DNA of 64,000 nt, from the NCBI RefSeq assembly GCF_017592555.1, contig NZ_JAGFNS010000020.1, positions 14,593-78,592 of the forward strand, in the 5' to 3' direction. The notes beneath the pieces are model-generated. The model worked only from the letters and a program-made list of their open reading frames with translations. It was not told where the DNA came from and made no database searches. The DNA comes from Actinoplanes flavus. GTDB taxonomy: Bacteria > Actinomycetota > Actinomycetes > Mycobacteriales > Micromonosporaceae. Every line of letters begins with the position of its first letter. Position 1 is the stretch's first letter. A program made the translations under genes and the position numbers. Of this stretch, positions 8,544-16,551 are shown one piece after another.

Positions 8544-9395
8544 GATCTTGAACGATCCACCACCGCCGCCGGTGGAAAAGCACCCAAGATCGCGCAGATC
8601 CGGCATGCAAGACGCGCGGCCCTCACACCACGAACCGCGTTGCGAAACGCACTCACGCAAGATCCATAGACACCCTCCCGACCCGAGCAGCCGGCCACGC
8701 ATCCGTCACCCACCAGATCCCCGCAAGACCTTGAACGCCCCACCACCGAAAACGGCAGGAAAACGTCCAAGATCGACGCAATGACAGAAGCGGTGACGGC
8801 GCCGCCAACCCGCACCGACCCAGCGCCGACCCAGCGCCGACCTTGAACGATCCACCACCGCCTCGGGTTGCAAAGCACTCAAGAATCCGCAATTCGGCAT
8901 GCAACACGCGCGGCCCTCACACCACGAACCGCGTTGCGAAACACCACCACGCAAAATCCATAGACACCCTCCCGGTCCGAACAGCCCGTCGCGCACCCAG
9001 CACCCACCAGACCGGCGAGACCTTGGGCGCCTCACCACCGAAAACGGTGGAAAATCGTCCAAGATCGGCGCGCGGGCAGGAGCGATAGTGGCAGCGCCAC
9101 CCGCACCAACCCAGCACCGACCCAGCGCCGATCTTGAACGATCCACCACCGCCGCCGGTGGGGAAGTACTCAAGATCGCGCGATCCGGCATGCAAGACGC
9201 GCGGCTCTCACACCACGAACCGCGTTTCGGGACGCACCCACGCAGGATCCATAGACACCTCCCCTATCCGAACAGGCCGCCGCGCAGCCGGCACCCACCG
9301 AACCGGCGAGATCTTGGGCGCCTCACCACCGAAAACGGTGTGAAATCGACCAAGATCGACGTGTGGGCGGGAGCGGTGGCGGCAGCGCCGCGAAT
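8544..9395. repeat. Three ~295-bp tandem repeats with paired hairpins
   Basis: Most of the gene-free interval 8345-9598 is three diverged tandem copies beginning at 8544, 8839 and 9130. Each copy holds two related hairpin elements of about 49 bases, starting at 8544 and 8728, 8839 and 9019, 9130 and 9310. Each hairpin opens with GATCTTG or GACCTTG, contains CCACCACCG opposite CGGTGG, and closes with CAAGATC (imperfect in the third). Between hairpins every copy repeats a block with CACACCACGAACCGCG and CCATAGACACC. Translations in all frames are low-complexity and no start/RBS pair stands out. A short (CAG-type) run, AGCACC repeated, precedes the array at about 8500-8540. Confidence 0.88.
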
Positions 9396-9439
9396 CTGAT
9401 CGCAATAGCGGTCCAGTCCCGTCACACCCCTCCAGCTGG

Positions 9440-9609
9440 CCACCGAGCTCAGCCCGGCGGCCGCGGCAAAGGATGGAGCTGCAGCGAGCCTGCGCGATCG
9501 GCCGGCCACCGAGCTCAGCCCGGCGGGCGCGGCAAAGGATGGAGTTGCAGGGAGCTCGCGTGGCTGGGCGGGACTGTCCTGGAAGGAACGGGACGGGGTC
9601 ACGCGTACC
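9440..9609 (-). repeat. Dispersed intergenic repeat, copy A plus partial duplicate
   Basis: A ~105-base unit (9505-9609, reverse orientation) starting GGTACGCGTGAC and ending in GCCGCGCCCGCCGGGCTGAG followed by a CTCGGTGG. Related copies lie at 21769-21872 and 49715-49820. The terminal half is duplicated once more at 9440-9490. The last codons and the stop of the LysR gene fall inside the unit. Confidence 0.8.
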
Positions 9610-10558
9610 GGGAAGGGGCGGAAGCGGAACGCTGGGCTGGACCACGGGAACGCGGCCGGCCGGCAGCGCGGCGGCGGGCCGGCGCGGGGACGGCCTCGCG
9701 GATCCGGGCGAACAGGTCGGCGACGCGCGGGTCGTCGAGGGCGCCCGGCCGGTGGATGGCGTGGAAGGTGACGTGCGGCAGGTCAGCGATCGGGCGGGCG
9801 ACCAGGCCGGGTGGGGGTTCGACGCAGCCGGCGACGACGGCGAGGCCGACGCCGAGGGCCGCGAAGTCGAGGGTCATCGGCAGGCCCTCGGCCTCGACCG
9901 CGATCGTCCAGCCGATGCCGGCGTCGGTGAGGGCGCGTTCCAGGTTGATCCGGTGGGGGCGGGTCGGCGGCGGGACGATCAGTTCGGCGCCGGCCAGATC
10001 GCGCAGGCGCAGGGAGCGGCGGGACGCGAGCGGGTGTTCGGCGGGCATGAGCAGCATCTGCGGGTAGCGGGCGATCGGCACGGTGACCAGGTCGGCGGGC
10101 AGCACGTGCAGGCTGAACACGCCGAGGTGGGCCTGTCCGGTCCGGACGGCCGCCTGCATCTCCTGCCGGTTGGTGTGCAGTGGCCGCAGGCTGCCGGGAC
10201 GTTCCGACAGCATGCCGCGGATCACGTCGCCGAGCAGGTAGAGGTACGCCGTGTGGCCGGACGCGATGACCAGTGGGCGGGTGGCGGGCACCCCGCGCAG
10301 CTCGGCCAGGAACAGGTCGAGGCGTTCCTGATGGTCGCGGGCGAACCGGGCCACCCGTTCGCCGTCGGCGGTGAGCCGTAACCGGTTGCCGGCCCGCAGG
10401 TAGAGCGGTCGCCCCAGTTCGCGGGCCAGCGTCGCCAGTTTGGAGTGCAGGGACGGCTGGCTGATGTGCAGCTCCTTGGCCGCGCGGGTCATGTTGAGGT
10501 GGTCGGCGAAGACCGCGAAGGCGGCCAGCGCGTCGGAGGAGACCCGGGGATTGGCCAT
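9599..10558 (-). CDS. LysR-family transcriptional regulator
   Basis: A 319-residue LysR-type regulator. The N-terminal winged HTH (about 5-65) includes AAFAVFADHLNMTRAAKELH and SQPSLHSKLATLARELG. A linker helix follows, and then the effector-binding domain (about 90-290), with LVIASGHTAYLYLLGDV opening it and FAALGVGLAVVAGCV near its end. The C-terminal ~25 residues are Arg/Ala/Ser-rich and unlike the family; the last four codons lie in a dispersed intergenic repeat, so the end may have been altered by it. It is divergent from the HD-domain gene with about 70 bases between starts, the usual layout for a LysR target or autoregulated pair. Ligand unknown. Confidence 0.9.
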   Translation of the reverse strand: MANPRVSSDALAAFAVFADHLNMTRAAKELHISQPSLHSKLATLARELGRPLYLRAGNRLRLTADGERVARFARDHQERLDLFLAELRGVPATRPLVIASGHTAYLYLLGDVIRGMLSERPGSLRPLHTNRQEMQAAVRTGQAHLGVFSLHVLPADLVTVPIARYPQMLLMPAEHPLASRRSLRLRDLAGAELIVPPPTRPHRINLERALTDAGIGWTIAVEAEGLPMTLDFAALGVGLAVVAGCVEPPPGLVARPIADLPHVTFHAIHRPGALDDPRVADLFARIREAVPAPARRRAAGRPRSRGPAQRSASAPSRYA

Positions 10559-10627
10559 AGAACTATTCTATGAGCACTCGCGCAGAACATAGTTCTTCCG
10601 ATGATCGGCATCCACGATCATGAACCC

Positions 10628-11374
10628 ATGACCACATCGGACGCGCAGTTGACCGTCATGCCGCTGCACGCGGTGACCGAGGTGTACGGCGAGGCCGGGC
10701 TCCGGCGCCGGCTCGACCTGGAACTGGGCCGGCTCCCACCGGAGGGCCGGACCGACGTCGCGAGCGCCGCCGGCTGGGCGGCCCACCTGCACGCGGGGCA
10801 GCGCCGCACCCGGGAGCCGTACGTGAACCATCCGCTGCGGGTCACCCTGCGGATGCTCTGCCACTACCGGGTCACTGATCCGGACGTGCTGGTGGCGGGT
10901 CTGCTCCACGACGTCGTGGAGGACCAGCCGTGGGCCGTCACCGGCGCCGAGCGGGCGGGGCCGCCACCGGCCGGGGAGGCGCTCGCGGTCATCGCGCGGC
11001 GGCACAATCCGCGGGTGGCCGCTCTGGTCGCGGCCGTGACGGTGCCGCCGCGACCGGCCGGGGCCGACCGGATCCGGCACTACCTGGACCATCTCACCGC
11101 GTCGCTGGCCGGGGATCCGTGGGCGCGGGTGATCAAGTTGTCCGACTTCACCGACAACGGTGTCGGCATCATCCACTCGTCGGGGCCGCTGGTGGCGCGG
11201 TCCGCCCGCAAGTACGACCCGGCCGTACCGATCCTGCGGGCGCACCTCGACCGCCCGGACACCCCGCTGGACGCCGACGTGAAGGAGCACATCCGCGGCC
11301 AGCTCGATCTCGGCCGCCGCCGTTTCGCCGCGATCCTGGCGGCTTGCACCCGTTTCCCAGACTGTGCCGTGTAA
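10628..11374 (+). CDS. HD-domain protein of the RelA/SpoT hydrolase type
   Basis: A 248-residue cytosolic protein whose N-terminal two thirds match the (p)ppGpp hydrolase HD domain: HAGQRRTREPYVNHPLRV with the first metal-binding His, then VLVAGLLHDVVED with the HD pair, and later VIKLSDFTDNGVG resembling the K-x-x-D-R/F-x-x-N segment of SpoT. There is no synthetase, TGS or ACT domain, so it is a stand-alone small hydrolase-like protein. It could degrade (p)ppGpp or a related nucleotide. The start is set at ATG 10628 as the first methionine with a compact N-terminus; 10601 is possible. It is divergent from the LysR gene. Confidence 0.8.
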   Translation: MTTSDAQLTVMPLHAVTEVYGEAGLRRRLDLELGRLPPEGRTDVASAAGWAAHLHAGQRRTREPYVNHPLRVTLRMLCHYRVTDPDVLVAGLLHDVVEDQPWAVTGAERAGPPPAGEALAVIARRHNPRVAALVAAVTVPPRPAGADRIRHYLDHLTASLAGDPWARVIKLSDFTDNGVGIIHSSGPLVARSARKYDPAVPILRAHLDRPDTPLDADVKEHIRGQLDLGRRRFAAILAACTRFPDCAV

Positions 11375-11426
11375 CCGCGTCGTCCCACGGGGGGCCGAGC
11401 GCGCCGCGCAGTGGACGGAGTACAGC

Positions 11427-11849
11427 ATGGGGCCTTTCGAAGACCCGCCGGTGATCAGCCCGGATCTGCGGCTGGCCTGGCGGGTGACCGAGCGGATCCT
11501 GGCCGATTCCCGGCTCGCGGGTGAGCCCATCGGTGTGGTGGCGCAGAACCGGGTCGTGACGCTGACCGGCGTGGTCGGCTCGGTTCGGGCGAGGGCTGTC
11601 GCGGGTGAGGTCGCCGGCGGCTTCCCGGGGGTCGCCGATGTCTGCAACCGCCTGGAGACGGCCTGCCCGGCCGACGCCACCACGGATCCGTTCGAGCGGC
11701 TGGTGTCTCAGTGGTCGGGTGAGCGGCCGGACGCGGCCCGCCTGATCCGGGCCCGGCTGCGCAGGGAGCGGCTGTTCAAGGCGGCTGTCGTGCTGGCGGC
11801 GCTCGCGGTGGTGCTGCTGGTGCTGTTGCCCCGTCTCGCCGCCGATTGA
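11427..11849 (+). CDS. BON-domain protein with C-terminal membrane anchor
   Basis: A 140-residue protein. Residues about 10-75 form a BON domain (LAWRVTERILADSRL, then VVAQNRVVTLTGVVGSVRARAVAGEVAGGFPGV), a fold thought to bind phospholipid or membranes. A C-terminal hydrophobic helix (AAVVLAALAVVLLVLLPRL, about 118-137) should anchor it in the membrane with the BON domain in the cytosol, since no signal peptide precedes it. The start at 11427 is chosen because GGACGGAG lies just upstream; an upstream in-frame start at 11364 would overlap the HD-protein gene and add unlike sequence. Function unknown. Confidence 0.78.
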   Translation: MGPFEDPPVISPDLRLAWRVTERILADSRLAGEPIGVVAQNRVVTLTGVVGSVRARAVAGEVAGGFPGVADVCNRLETACPADATTDPFERLVSQWSGERPDAARLIRARLRRERLFKAAVVLAALAVVLLVLLPRLAAD

Positions 11850-11922
11850 CCGGATGTCCACATCGGATACCGGGCTCCGGTAACATCCCGAGACGTCTAT
11901 ATACGGGGTGAAAGGTGCAGCG

Positions 11923-12708
11923 GTGACGGAACCGATCGATTCGAGCAGGCCACATCCGGCCCGCCGGTACAACTACTGGCTGGGCGGCAAGGACCATTTC
12001 GCCGCCGACCGGGAGTCCGGCGACCAGATCGCCGCGGTGACGCCGTCGATCCGCACGGCCGCGCTGGAGAACCGGGCCTTCCTCGGCCGTGCGGCGCGGC
12101 ACATCGCCGAGCAGGGGGTGCGGCAGTTCCTCGACATCGGCACCGGCATCCCGGCACCGGGCAACACCCATGAGGTCGTCCAGGCCATCGACCCGGCGAC
12201 CCGGGTGGTCTATGTCGACAACGATCCGCTGGTGCTGGCGCACGCCCGCGCGCTGCTGTCCGGGACGCCCGGCACGATCGCGTACCTGGACGCCGACCTG
12301 CGGGATCCGGCCGCCATCCTGGATCACGACGACCTGCGTGCGCTGATCGACTTCTCCCGGCCGGTCGGGTTGCTCCTGATCGCGGTGCTGCATTTCGTCC
12401 GGGACGACGAGGACGTCGAGGGTGTCGTCACCAAGCTGCTGGACCGGCTCCCGGCCGGCAGCTGGGTCGCGGCCAGTCACGCCACCTACGAGTTCATGCC
12501 CGCCGAGGTGGTCGCCGGCCTGGCGGAGGCCAACCGGGACGGCCGGTTCGTCCCGCGCGACGGCGAGCGGCTGCGTGAGCTGTTCGGCGACCGGGTGGAG
12601 ATCGTCGAGCCGGGTGTCGTCTCGGTGGCCCACTGGCACAACGACGACCCGTCCCGGGCGTCCGCCGCGGACGTCATGTGCAACGCGCTGGTCGCCCGTA
12701 AGCACTGA
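11923..12708 (+). CDS. SAM-dependent methyltransferase, PF04672 (DUF574) family
   Basis: A 261-residue protein of the actinobacterial S-adenosylmethionine methyltransferase family PF04672. Recognisable parts are the N-terminal ARRYNYWLGGKDHFAADRE, the SAM-binding strand FLDIGTGIPAPGNTHEV (motif I), VVYVDNDPLVLAHARALL (motif II), and the late PVGLLLIAVLHFVRDDED. These proteins are abundant in actinomycetes, many copies per genome, and their substrates are unknown. GTG at 11923 is taken as start because AAAGG lies about seven bases upstream; GTG 11908 is the alternative. Confidence 0.88.
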   Translation: MTEPIDSSRPHPARRYNYWLGGKDHFAADRESGDQIAAVTPSIRTAALENRAFLGRAARHIAEQGVRQFLDIGTGIPAPGNTHEVVQAIDPATRVVYVDNDPLVLAHARALLSGTPGTIAYLDADLRDPAAILDHDDLRALIDFSRPVGLLLIAVLHFVRDDEDVEGVVTKLLDRLPAGSWVAASHATYEFMPAEVVAGLAEANRDGRFVPRDGERLRELFGDRVEIVEPGVVSVAHWHNDDPSRASAADVMCNALVARKH

Positions 12709-12721
12709 ATCACGCGCTCCG

Positions 12722-12754
12722 AAGGGACCTGTGGCTGACGCCACAGGTCCTTTC
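12722..12754 (+). terminator. Terminator of the methyltransferase gene
   Basis: GGACCTGTGGC and GCCACAGGTCC enclose a 4-base loop and are followed by TTTCAC. It lies 13 bases past the methyltransferase stop and shields the iron-box promoter that follows. Confidence 0.88.
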
Positions 12755-12781
12755 ACGTTTAGGCGATCGAATGATCTCTAT

Positions 12782-12800
12782 TTAGGGTAGGCTTACCTCA
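12782..12800. promoter_or_regulatory. IdeR/DmdR-type iron box
   Basis: TTAGGGTAGGCTTACCTCA matches the 19-bp actinobacterial iron box TWAGGTWAGSCTWACCTWA at 17 of 19 positions by hand comparison (exceptions are positions 6 and 18). It ends 24 bases before the ATG of the DoxX gene, with AGGAG between. Iron-loaded IdeR/DmdR should repress this promoter. Confidence 0.85.
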
Positions 12801-12824
12801 CCCCAGATGATCTAGGAGATCCCC

Positions 12825-13256
12825 ATGACGTTCGATCGCTTCACCGGCCCGGTCTGGTCGCTGTTCCGCATGGTCGTCGGCCTGCTCTTCGCCTGCCACG
12901 GTCTCGCCAGCCTGTTCGGCCTGCTGGGCGGCAACAAGGGCACCGGCGAGGCCGTCCCGCTCGGCACCTGGCCCGGGTGGTACGCGGCCGTCATCCAGCT
13001 GGTCTGCGGCGGCCTGGTCCTGGTCGGCCTGTTCACCCGGCCGGCGGCGATCCTGGCGTCCGGTTCGATGGCGTACGCCTACTTCGTCGTCCACCAGCAG
13101 ACCGGCCTGATGCCGATCCAGAACGGCGGCGTCACCTCGGCGCTCTACGCGTGGTCGTTCCTGGCGGTGGCCGCCCTCGGCGCGGGCCCCTGGTCGGTGG
13201 AGGCGCTGCTGTCCCGCCGGCGCGCGGCCACCACCGCGGAGCCGGTCACCGCCTGA
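12825..13256 (+). CDS. DoxX-family membrane protein under iron box
   Basis: A 143-residue protein with four hydrophobic segments (about 8-30, 48-68, 72-90, 104-122), the layout of the DoxX family. LFRMVVGLLFACHGLASLFG near the start and the Gly-rich second helix match the group. DoxX proteins are small integral-membrane proteins linked to quinone or thiol redox and, in mycobacteria, to a membrane oxidoreductase complex with SodA and SseA; no partner lies here. ATG 12825 follows AGGAG. Control by iron is predicted from the box at 12782-12800. Confidence 0.85.
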   Translation: MTFDRFTGPVWSLFRMVVGLLFACHGLASLFGLLGGNKGTGEAVPLGTWPGWYAAVIQLVCGGLVLVGLFTRPAAILASGSMAYAYFVVHQQTGLMPIQNGGVTSALYAWSFLAVAALGAGPWSVEALLSRRRAATTAEPVTA

Positions 13257-13266
13257 GGACACGAAC

Positions 13267-13295
13267 GAGCCCCGCCGATCAGATCGGCGGGGCTC
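13267..13295. terminator. Bidirectional terminator
   Basis: GAGCCCCGCCGAT / ATCGGCGGGGCTC form a perfect 13-bp stem with a 3-base loop between the converging DoxX and L,D-transpeptidase genes. Confidence 0.92.
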
Positions 13296-13308
13296 GCGGC
13301 GTTCGCGG

Positions 13309-14526
13309 TCAGCGACCGTACTTGTCGAAGGGGACGGTCCAGTCGCCGAGGCCGTTGTCGATCGTCAGGTCACGAGGGCTGTTCCGGACGTCGACGATGT
13401 CGCCGATCAGGAAGTTCTCGTACACCCACTTGGCGTCGGAGGTGCTCAGGTTGATGCAGCCGTGGGACAGGTTGGCGCGGCCCAGCGAACCGTTCCACGG
13501 GGCGGCGTGCAGGTACTCGCCGGAGTAGCTGATCCGGGTGCAGTACTCGATGTCCTCCGACACGTAGTAGTTCGGATCCTTCGGGTCGCTGACGCCGTAG
13601 CTCGCCGAGGTCATCGTGTGCGTCCGCAGCCGGCCGAGCACGACGTGCGGGCCGCCGGTCGTCCAGTAGCTGATGCGCTCGCCGTTCGCCCCGGTGGTGC
13701 CGCCGCCCTTGCCGAGGCTGCACTTCATGGAACGGACCAGCTTGCCGTTGACGTAGACCTTCGTCATGTGCGTCCGGTTGTCACTGATCGCGATCAGCTG
13801 ACGACCGATCTCGAAGTTCGTGGAGGCGTTCTTCGCGCCGTACACCGTCTTGCCGAGTTTGACGCCGAAGGCGTTGACCTTGACCTTGATCCGCGTGCCG
13901 GCCGCCCAGTACTTCGCGGGCCGCCAGTGCACGGTCCGGTCGTTCTTCCAGTAGAACTTGCCCTCGACCGACGGCGAGGTGGTGATCTCGATGGCCTTCT
14001 CGGCCGCGGCCTTGTTGACGGCACGGCTGAACGCGACGATCACCGGCTGGCCGGCGCCGTACGTCTGCCCGGATTTGAGCGACGCCATGGCGTTGGCCTG
14101 GAATGTGATCTTCGCGAGGTTCTTCGGGTTCACCGTGGCGAAGCTGGAGGTGTGGTCGCTGGTCACGCCCTTGGCGTCGGCGGCCGTCGCGACCACCTTG
14201 TAGGTCTTGCCGTAGTCCAGGTCCTCTGTCGACTTCCACGTGCCGTCGGCCTGGAGGGCGCCCTCGACCTTGGTCTTGCCGACGGTGACGGTGACCGACT
14301 GGAGCGTGCCCTCCTCGACGGCCACGGTGATCGGCGTCACCGGCGACACGTCCTTGGTGCCGCTCACCGGCGTCACGTTCAGCTTGACCGGCGCGACCGG
14401 GGGCTCGATGTTCGCCACCGGCTCGACCCAGTCGGTGCCCTTCTTGTCACGCGAGGTGCACCCGGCCGCCGTGGCGGCCGCGGCCACGCCCAGTGTGCCG
14501 ATGATGACCTTACGTCGCTGAATCAT
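13309..14526 (-). CDS. Lipoprotein L,D-transpeptidase (Ig-like domains plus YkuD)
   Basis: A 405-residue enzyme that builds 3-3 crosslinks in peptidoglycan. The N-terminus is a lipoprotein signal (basic start, hydrophobic stretch, lipobox ATAAGC, Cys about 23). Two Ig-like domains follow (about 45-250). The YkuD catalytic domain (about 250-380) has the active site SHGCINLS with Cys about 357 and the upstream His of the usual pair. The layout equals mycobacterial LdtMt-type enzymes. The start at 14526 is used because the lipoprotein signal begins there; three upstream codons are possible. It ends at a shared terminator with the DoxX gene. A 16-bp tandem repeat lies 42 bases upstream. Confidence 0.93.
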   Translation of the reverse strand: MIQRRKVIIGTLGVAAAATAAGCTSRDKKGTDWVEPVANIEPPVAPVKLNVTPVSGTKDVSPVTPITVAVEEGTLQSVTVTVGKTKVEGALQADGTWKSTEDLDYGKTYKVVATAADAKGVTSDHTSSFATVNPKNLAKITFQANAMASLKSGQTYGAGQPVIVAFSRAVNKAAAEKAIEITTSPSVEGKFYWKNDRTVHWRPAKYWAAGTRIKVKVNAFGVKLGKTVYGAKNASTNFEIGRQLIAISDNRTHMTKVYVNGKLVRSMKCSLGKGGGTTGANGERISYWTTGGPHVVLGRLRTHTMTSASYGVSDPKDPNYYVSEDIEYCTRISYSGEYLHAAPWNGSLGRANLSHGCINLSTSDAKWVYENFLIGDIVDVRNSPRDLTIDNGLGDWTVPFDKYGR

Positions 14527-14567
14527 GGCTCTCACAATCGAGGGGGTCCCGTCGGCGCCATCCGTGG

Positions 14568-14599
14568 CCGTACATCGTGATGTCCGTACATCTTGATGA
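14568..14599. promoter_or_regulatory. Tandem 16-bp repeat upstream of L,D-transpeptidase
   Basis: CCGTACATCGTGATGT (14568-14583) is directly followed by CCGTACATCTTGATGA (14584-14599), matching at 14 of 16 positions. Head-to-tail repeats of one and a half helical turns at this distance from a start codon are typical binding sites for a response regulator dimer, for instance in an envelope-stress circuit. No regulator can be named. Confidence 0.5.
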
Positions 14600-14750
14600 C
14601 GTGGCTGAGGCTCGGAACGTTGCCTGTCGAGTCGATCGAACTATGCAGGTGTGTTTCTGGAGAGGACATCCTGACAGATCTTGAGCCCGCCCGGTACACC
14701 GCATCGGCCTTCGATCGCTCCGGAACCCGGATTCAGTGACGAGACCTGCG

Positions 14751-15188
14751 TCACCCGGCCGGATGCCGGCGCCGTGACGAGACCGCGATCACCCCAAGGA
14801 CCAGGGCAAACATGACAAAAGACGCAATAATCGTACGGTCGGAGGCACCGCCACAATCGGACAGTGGATCGTCGTGGGTCAGCGCGCACACCATCACCGA
14901 CGCGCGCCGCTCGCCGTACTCCTCGCGCAGCGCGTCCCGCAGTTCCCGCCACTGGTGACGGCTCTCCACGACGGCGCCGGTCACCGCCTTGGCGAAGTTC
15001 GTACCCACCCGGCCGCGCGGCGTGCCCGGCCCGCTCGCCGCACCGGTGGCCGCGTCGATCAGGCCGTTGTCCTTGTTGAGGGCCGCATGGGTGATCCGCC
15101 GCTCGCACACGCCCACCCCGGGGACGGAGTCGTGCAGCCCCGCGGCGTCGCGGACCGCCGCCCGGAAGCGGCCGCGCAGATGTTCCAC
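14751..15188 (-). CDS. Hypothetical protein with C-terminal membrane helix
   Basis: A 145-residue protein, not recognised. A soluble N-terminal part (about 1-118) holds four Cys and several charged helices (HQWRELRDALREEYGERRAS). A hydrophobic helix TIIASFVMFALVLGVIAV (about 119-136) is followed by a basic tail SSRRRHPAG, so the soluble part most likely faces outside or the helix is a C-terminal anchor. The frame stays open upstream to about 15330 with no further standard start codon, so the GTG at 15188 is used; it has no strong RBS. Existence as a gene is likely but not certain. Confidence 0.45.
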   Translation of the reverse strand: MEHLRGRFRAAVRDAAGLHDSVPGVGVCERRITHAALNKDNGLIDAATGAASGPGTPRGRVGTNFAKAVTGAVVESRHQWRELRDALREEYGERRASVMVCALTHDDPLSDCGGASDRTIIASFVMFALVLGVIAVSSRRRHPAG

Positions 15189-15332
15189 ACAGGCGGTGAC
15201 GGCCGCGGTGGCCTGGCCCCGGGTACGCGGATATCCGCCGCCCCGGACCTCCGCCTCATCGCCACAGGATTCCCCGGTGGGCCCGGCCGGCGCCTCCTCC
15301 CGTACGGATGGACCGTCGCCTGTCGCAGTTTA

Positions 15333-15381
15333 TTAGATTATTAATCTAACATTGACAGGGTTGTATCTACGGTCGCATGCT
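15333..15381 (+). promoter_or_regulatory. Operator and promoter of mannanase gene (predicted ROK site)
   Basis: A perfect 17-bp palindrome TTAGATTATTAATCTAA (15333-15349) lies two bases before TTGACA (15352-15357). CATGCT follows after 18 bases (15376-15381). The arrangement and most bases recur upstream of the sugar-binding-protein gene (19573-19621), so both should answer to one regulator, most simply the ROK protein encoded next to the second copy. Confidence 0.8.
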
Positions 15382-15413
15382 GAGCCGCGTCCCTTCCCCC
15401 AAGGAGGTTCCGC

Positions 15414-16493
15414 ATGCGACTCAACCGTCCGATGTGGGCCGTCGGCGCCGCGCTGGTGCTGCTCGGCGCGGGCCTGGCCCACCACCCCACCGAGGCCGCG
15501 GCGTTCCCGGCCACGGCGAGAACCGTGGTGATCGACTACCTCCGGTCGGTCACCGGCAGGTCGGTCGTCTCCGGGCAGCACAACAAGGAACCCGCGAGCA
15601 GCCCCGCCCAGTACACCCAGCAGGTCCGCAACGTCACCGGCCAGTACCCGGGGCTGTGGGGCGGCGACATGATGTTCCGCGCCGACGACCAGGCCGACCG
15701 GCAGCGCGTGATCGACGAGGCCAAGGCGCAGTGGGCAGCCGGCTCACTGGTGGCGCTCACCTGGCACGCCTGCTCGCCGACGGTCGGCGTCACCTGCGAG
15801 TTCGACGGCGGGGTGAAGACGCGGATCACGAACGCGCAGTTCCAGGAGATCGTCACCGGCGGCACCGCGCTCAACACCACCTGGCGCAGCCGGATGGCCA
15901 CTGTCGTGCCGTACCTCAGGCAGCTGCGCGACGCCGGTGTCCCAGTGCTGTGGCGGCCCTTCCACGAGATGAACGAGACCTGGAACTGGTGGGGCGGCCG
16001 TCCCGGGGCCAACGGCGGCGCCAAGATCTTCCAGCAGATGCGGGACTACTTCGACAGTCAGGGCCTGAACAACCTGATCTGGGTGTGGAACGTCCAGGAC
16101 AACCCGGCCGCTAACTGGTCGCAGTACTACCCGGGCGCGAACTACGCCGACGTGGTGAGCCTCGACGTCTGGTGGAAGAGCCATCCCTCGTCCGCCGACT
16201 ACCAGCAGATCCAGACGGTCGCCGCGGGCAAGCCGATCGCCGTCGCCGAGATCGGGAAGATGCCGACCGCGGCGCTGCTGGCCACCCAGCCGCGGTGGGC
16301 GTACTTCATGATGTGGTCCGAGCACCTGCTCGGAAACAACACCACCGCCGAGATCCAGGCGGCCTACCACATCCCGCGGGTGCTGAGCCGAGGCGAGATC
16401 AGCCTGCCCGGCGCCGGCACGGCGAACGCCGCCCCGGTGCAGCCGTGGACCGGCGACGGCGAGGCCGGCCAGGACCTCCTGCTGCCGTCCTGA
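15414..16493 (+). CDS. Secreted GH26 beta-mannanase
   Basis: A 359-residue enzyme. A signal peptide occupies about 1-30. The GH26 domain fills the rest. WRPFHEMNETWNWWG (about 180-194) carries the acid/base Glu, as in mannanases of this family, and KPIAVAEIGKMP (nucleophile Glu about 279) closes the active site. VSGQHN near residue 53 is also typical of the family. It should cut beta-1,4-mannan or galactomannan outside the cell into oligomers for the ABC importer encoded next to it. It has no CBM. ATG 15414 follows AAGGAGG. Control is expected by the palindrome at 15333. Confidence 0.94.
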   Translation: MRLNRPMWAVGAALVLLGAGLAHHPTEAAAFPATARTVVIDYLRSVTGRSVVSGQHNKEPASSPAQYTQQVRNVTGQYPGLWGGDMMFRADDQADRQRVIDEAKAQWAAGSLVALTWHACSPTVGVTCEFDGGVKTRITNAQFQEIVTGGTALNTTWRSRMATVVPYLRQLRDAGVPVLWRPFHEMNETWNWWGGRPGANGGAKIFQQMRDYFDSQGLNNLIWVWNVQDNPAANWSQYYPGANYADVVSLDVWWKSHPSSADYQQIQTVAAGKPIAVAEIGKMPTAALLATQPRWAYFMMWSEHLLGNNTTAEIQAAYHIPRVLSRGEISLPGAGTANAAPVQPWTGDGEAGQDLLLPS

Positions 16494-16499
16494 GCCACG

Positions 16500-16530
16500 A
16501 GGTGGGAGGCGCGGTCCGCGCCTCCCACCT
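16500..16530. terminator. Bidirectional terminator between GH26 and ABC genes
   Basis: AGGTGGGAGGCGCG / CGCGCCTCCCACCT form a perfect 14-bp stem with a 3-base loop, then TTTC. It serves the converging mannanase and permease genes. Confidence 0.93.
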
Positions 16531-16551
16531 TTCAGCGGGATCCGTCGGAGG

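Noticed and set aside
8345-9598. Several open frames of 70-160 codons in the repeat array.
   Set aside because: They repeat with the DNA unit, lack RBS, and encode low-complexity sequence in every frame.
14751-15330. A longer protein extending to 15330 on the minus strand.
   Set aside because: The frame is open but has no ATG, GTG, TTG or CTG start before 15188 that I could find, and it would enter the mannanase operator.
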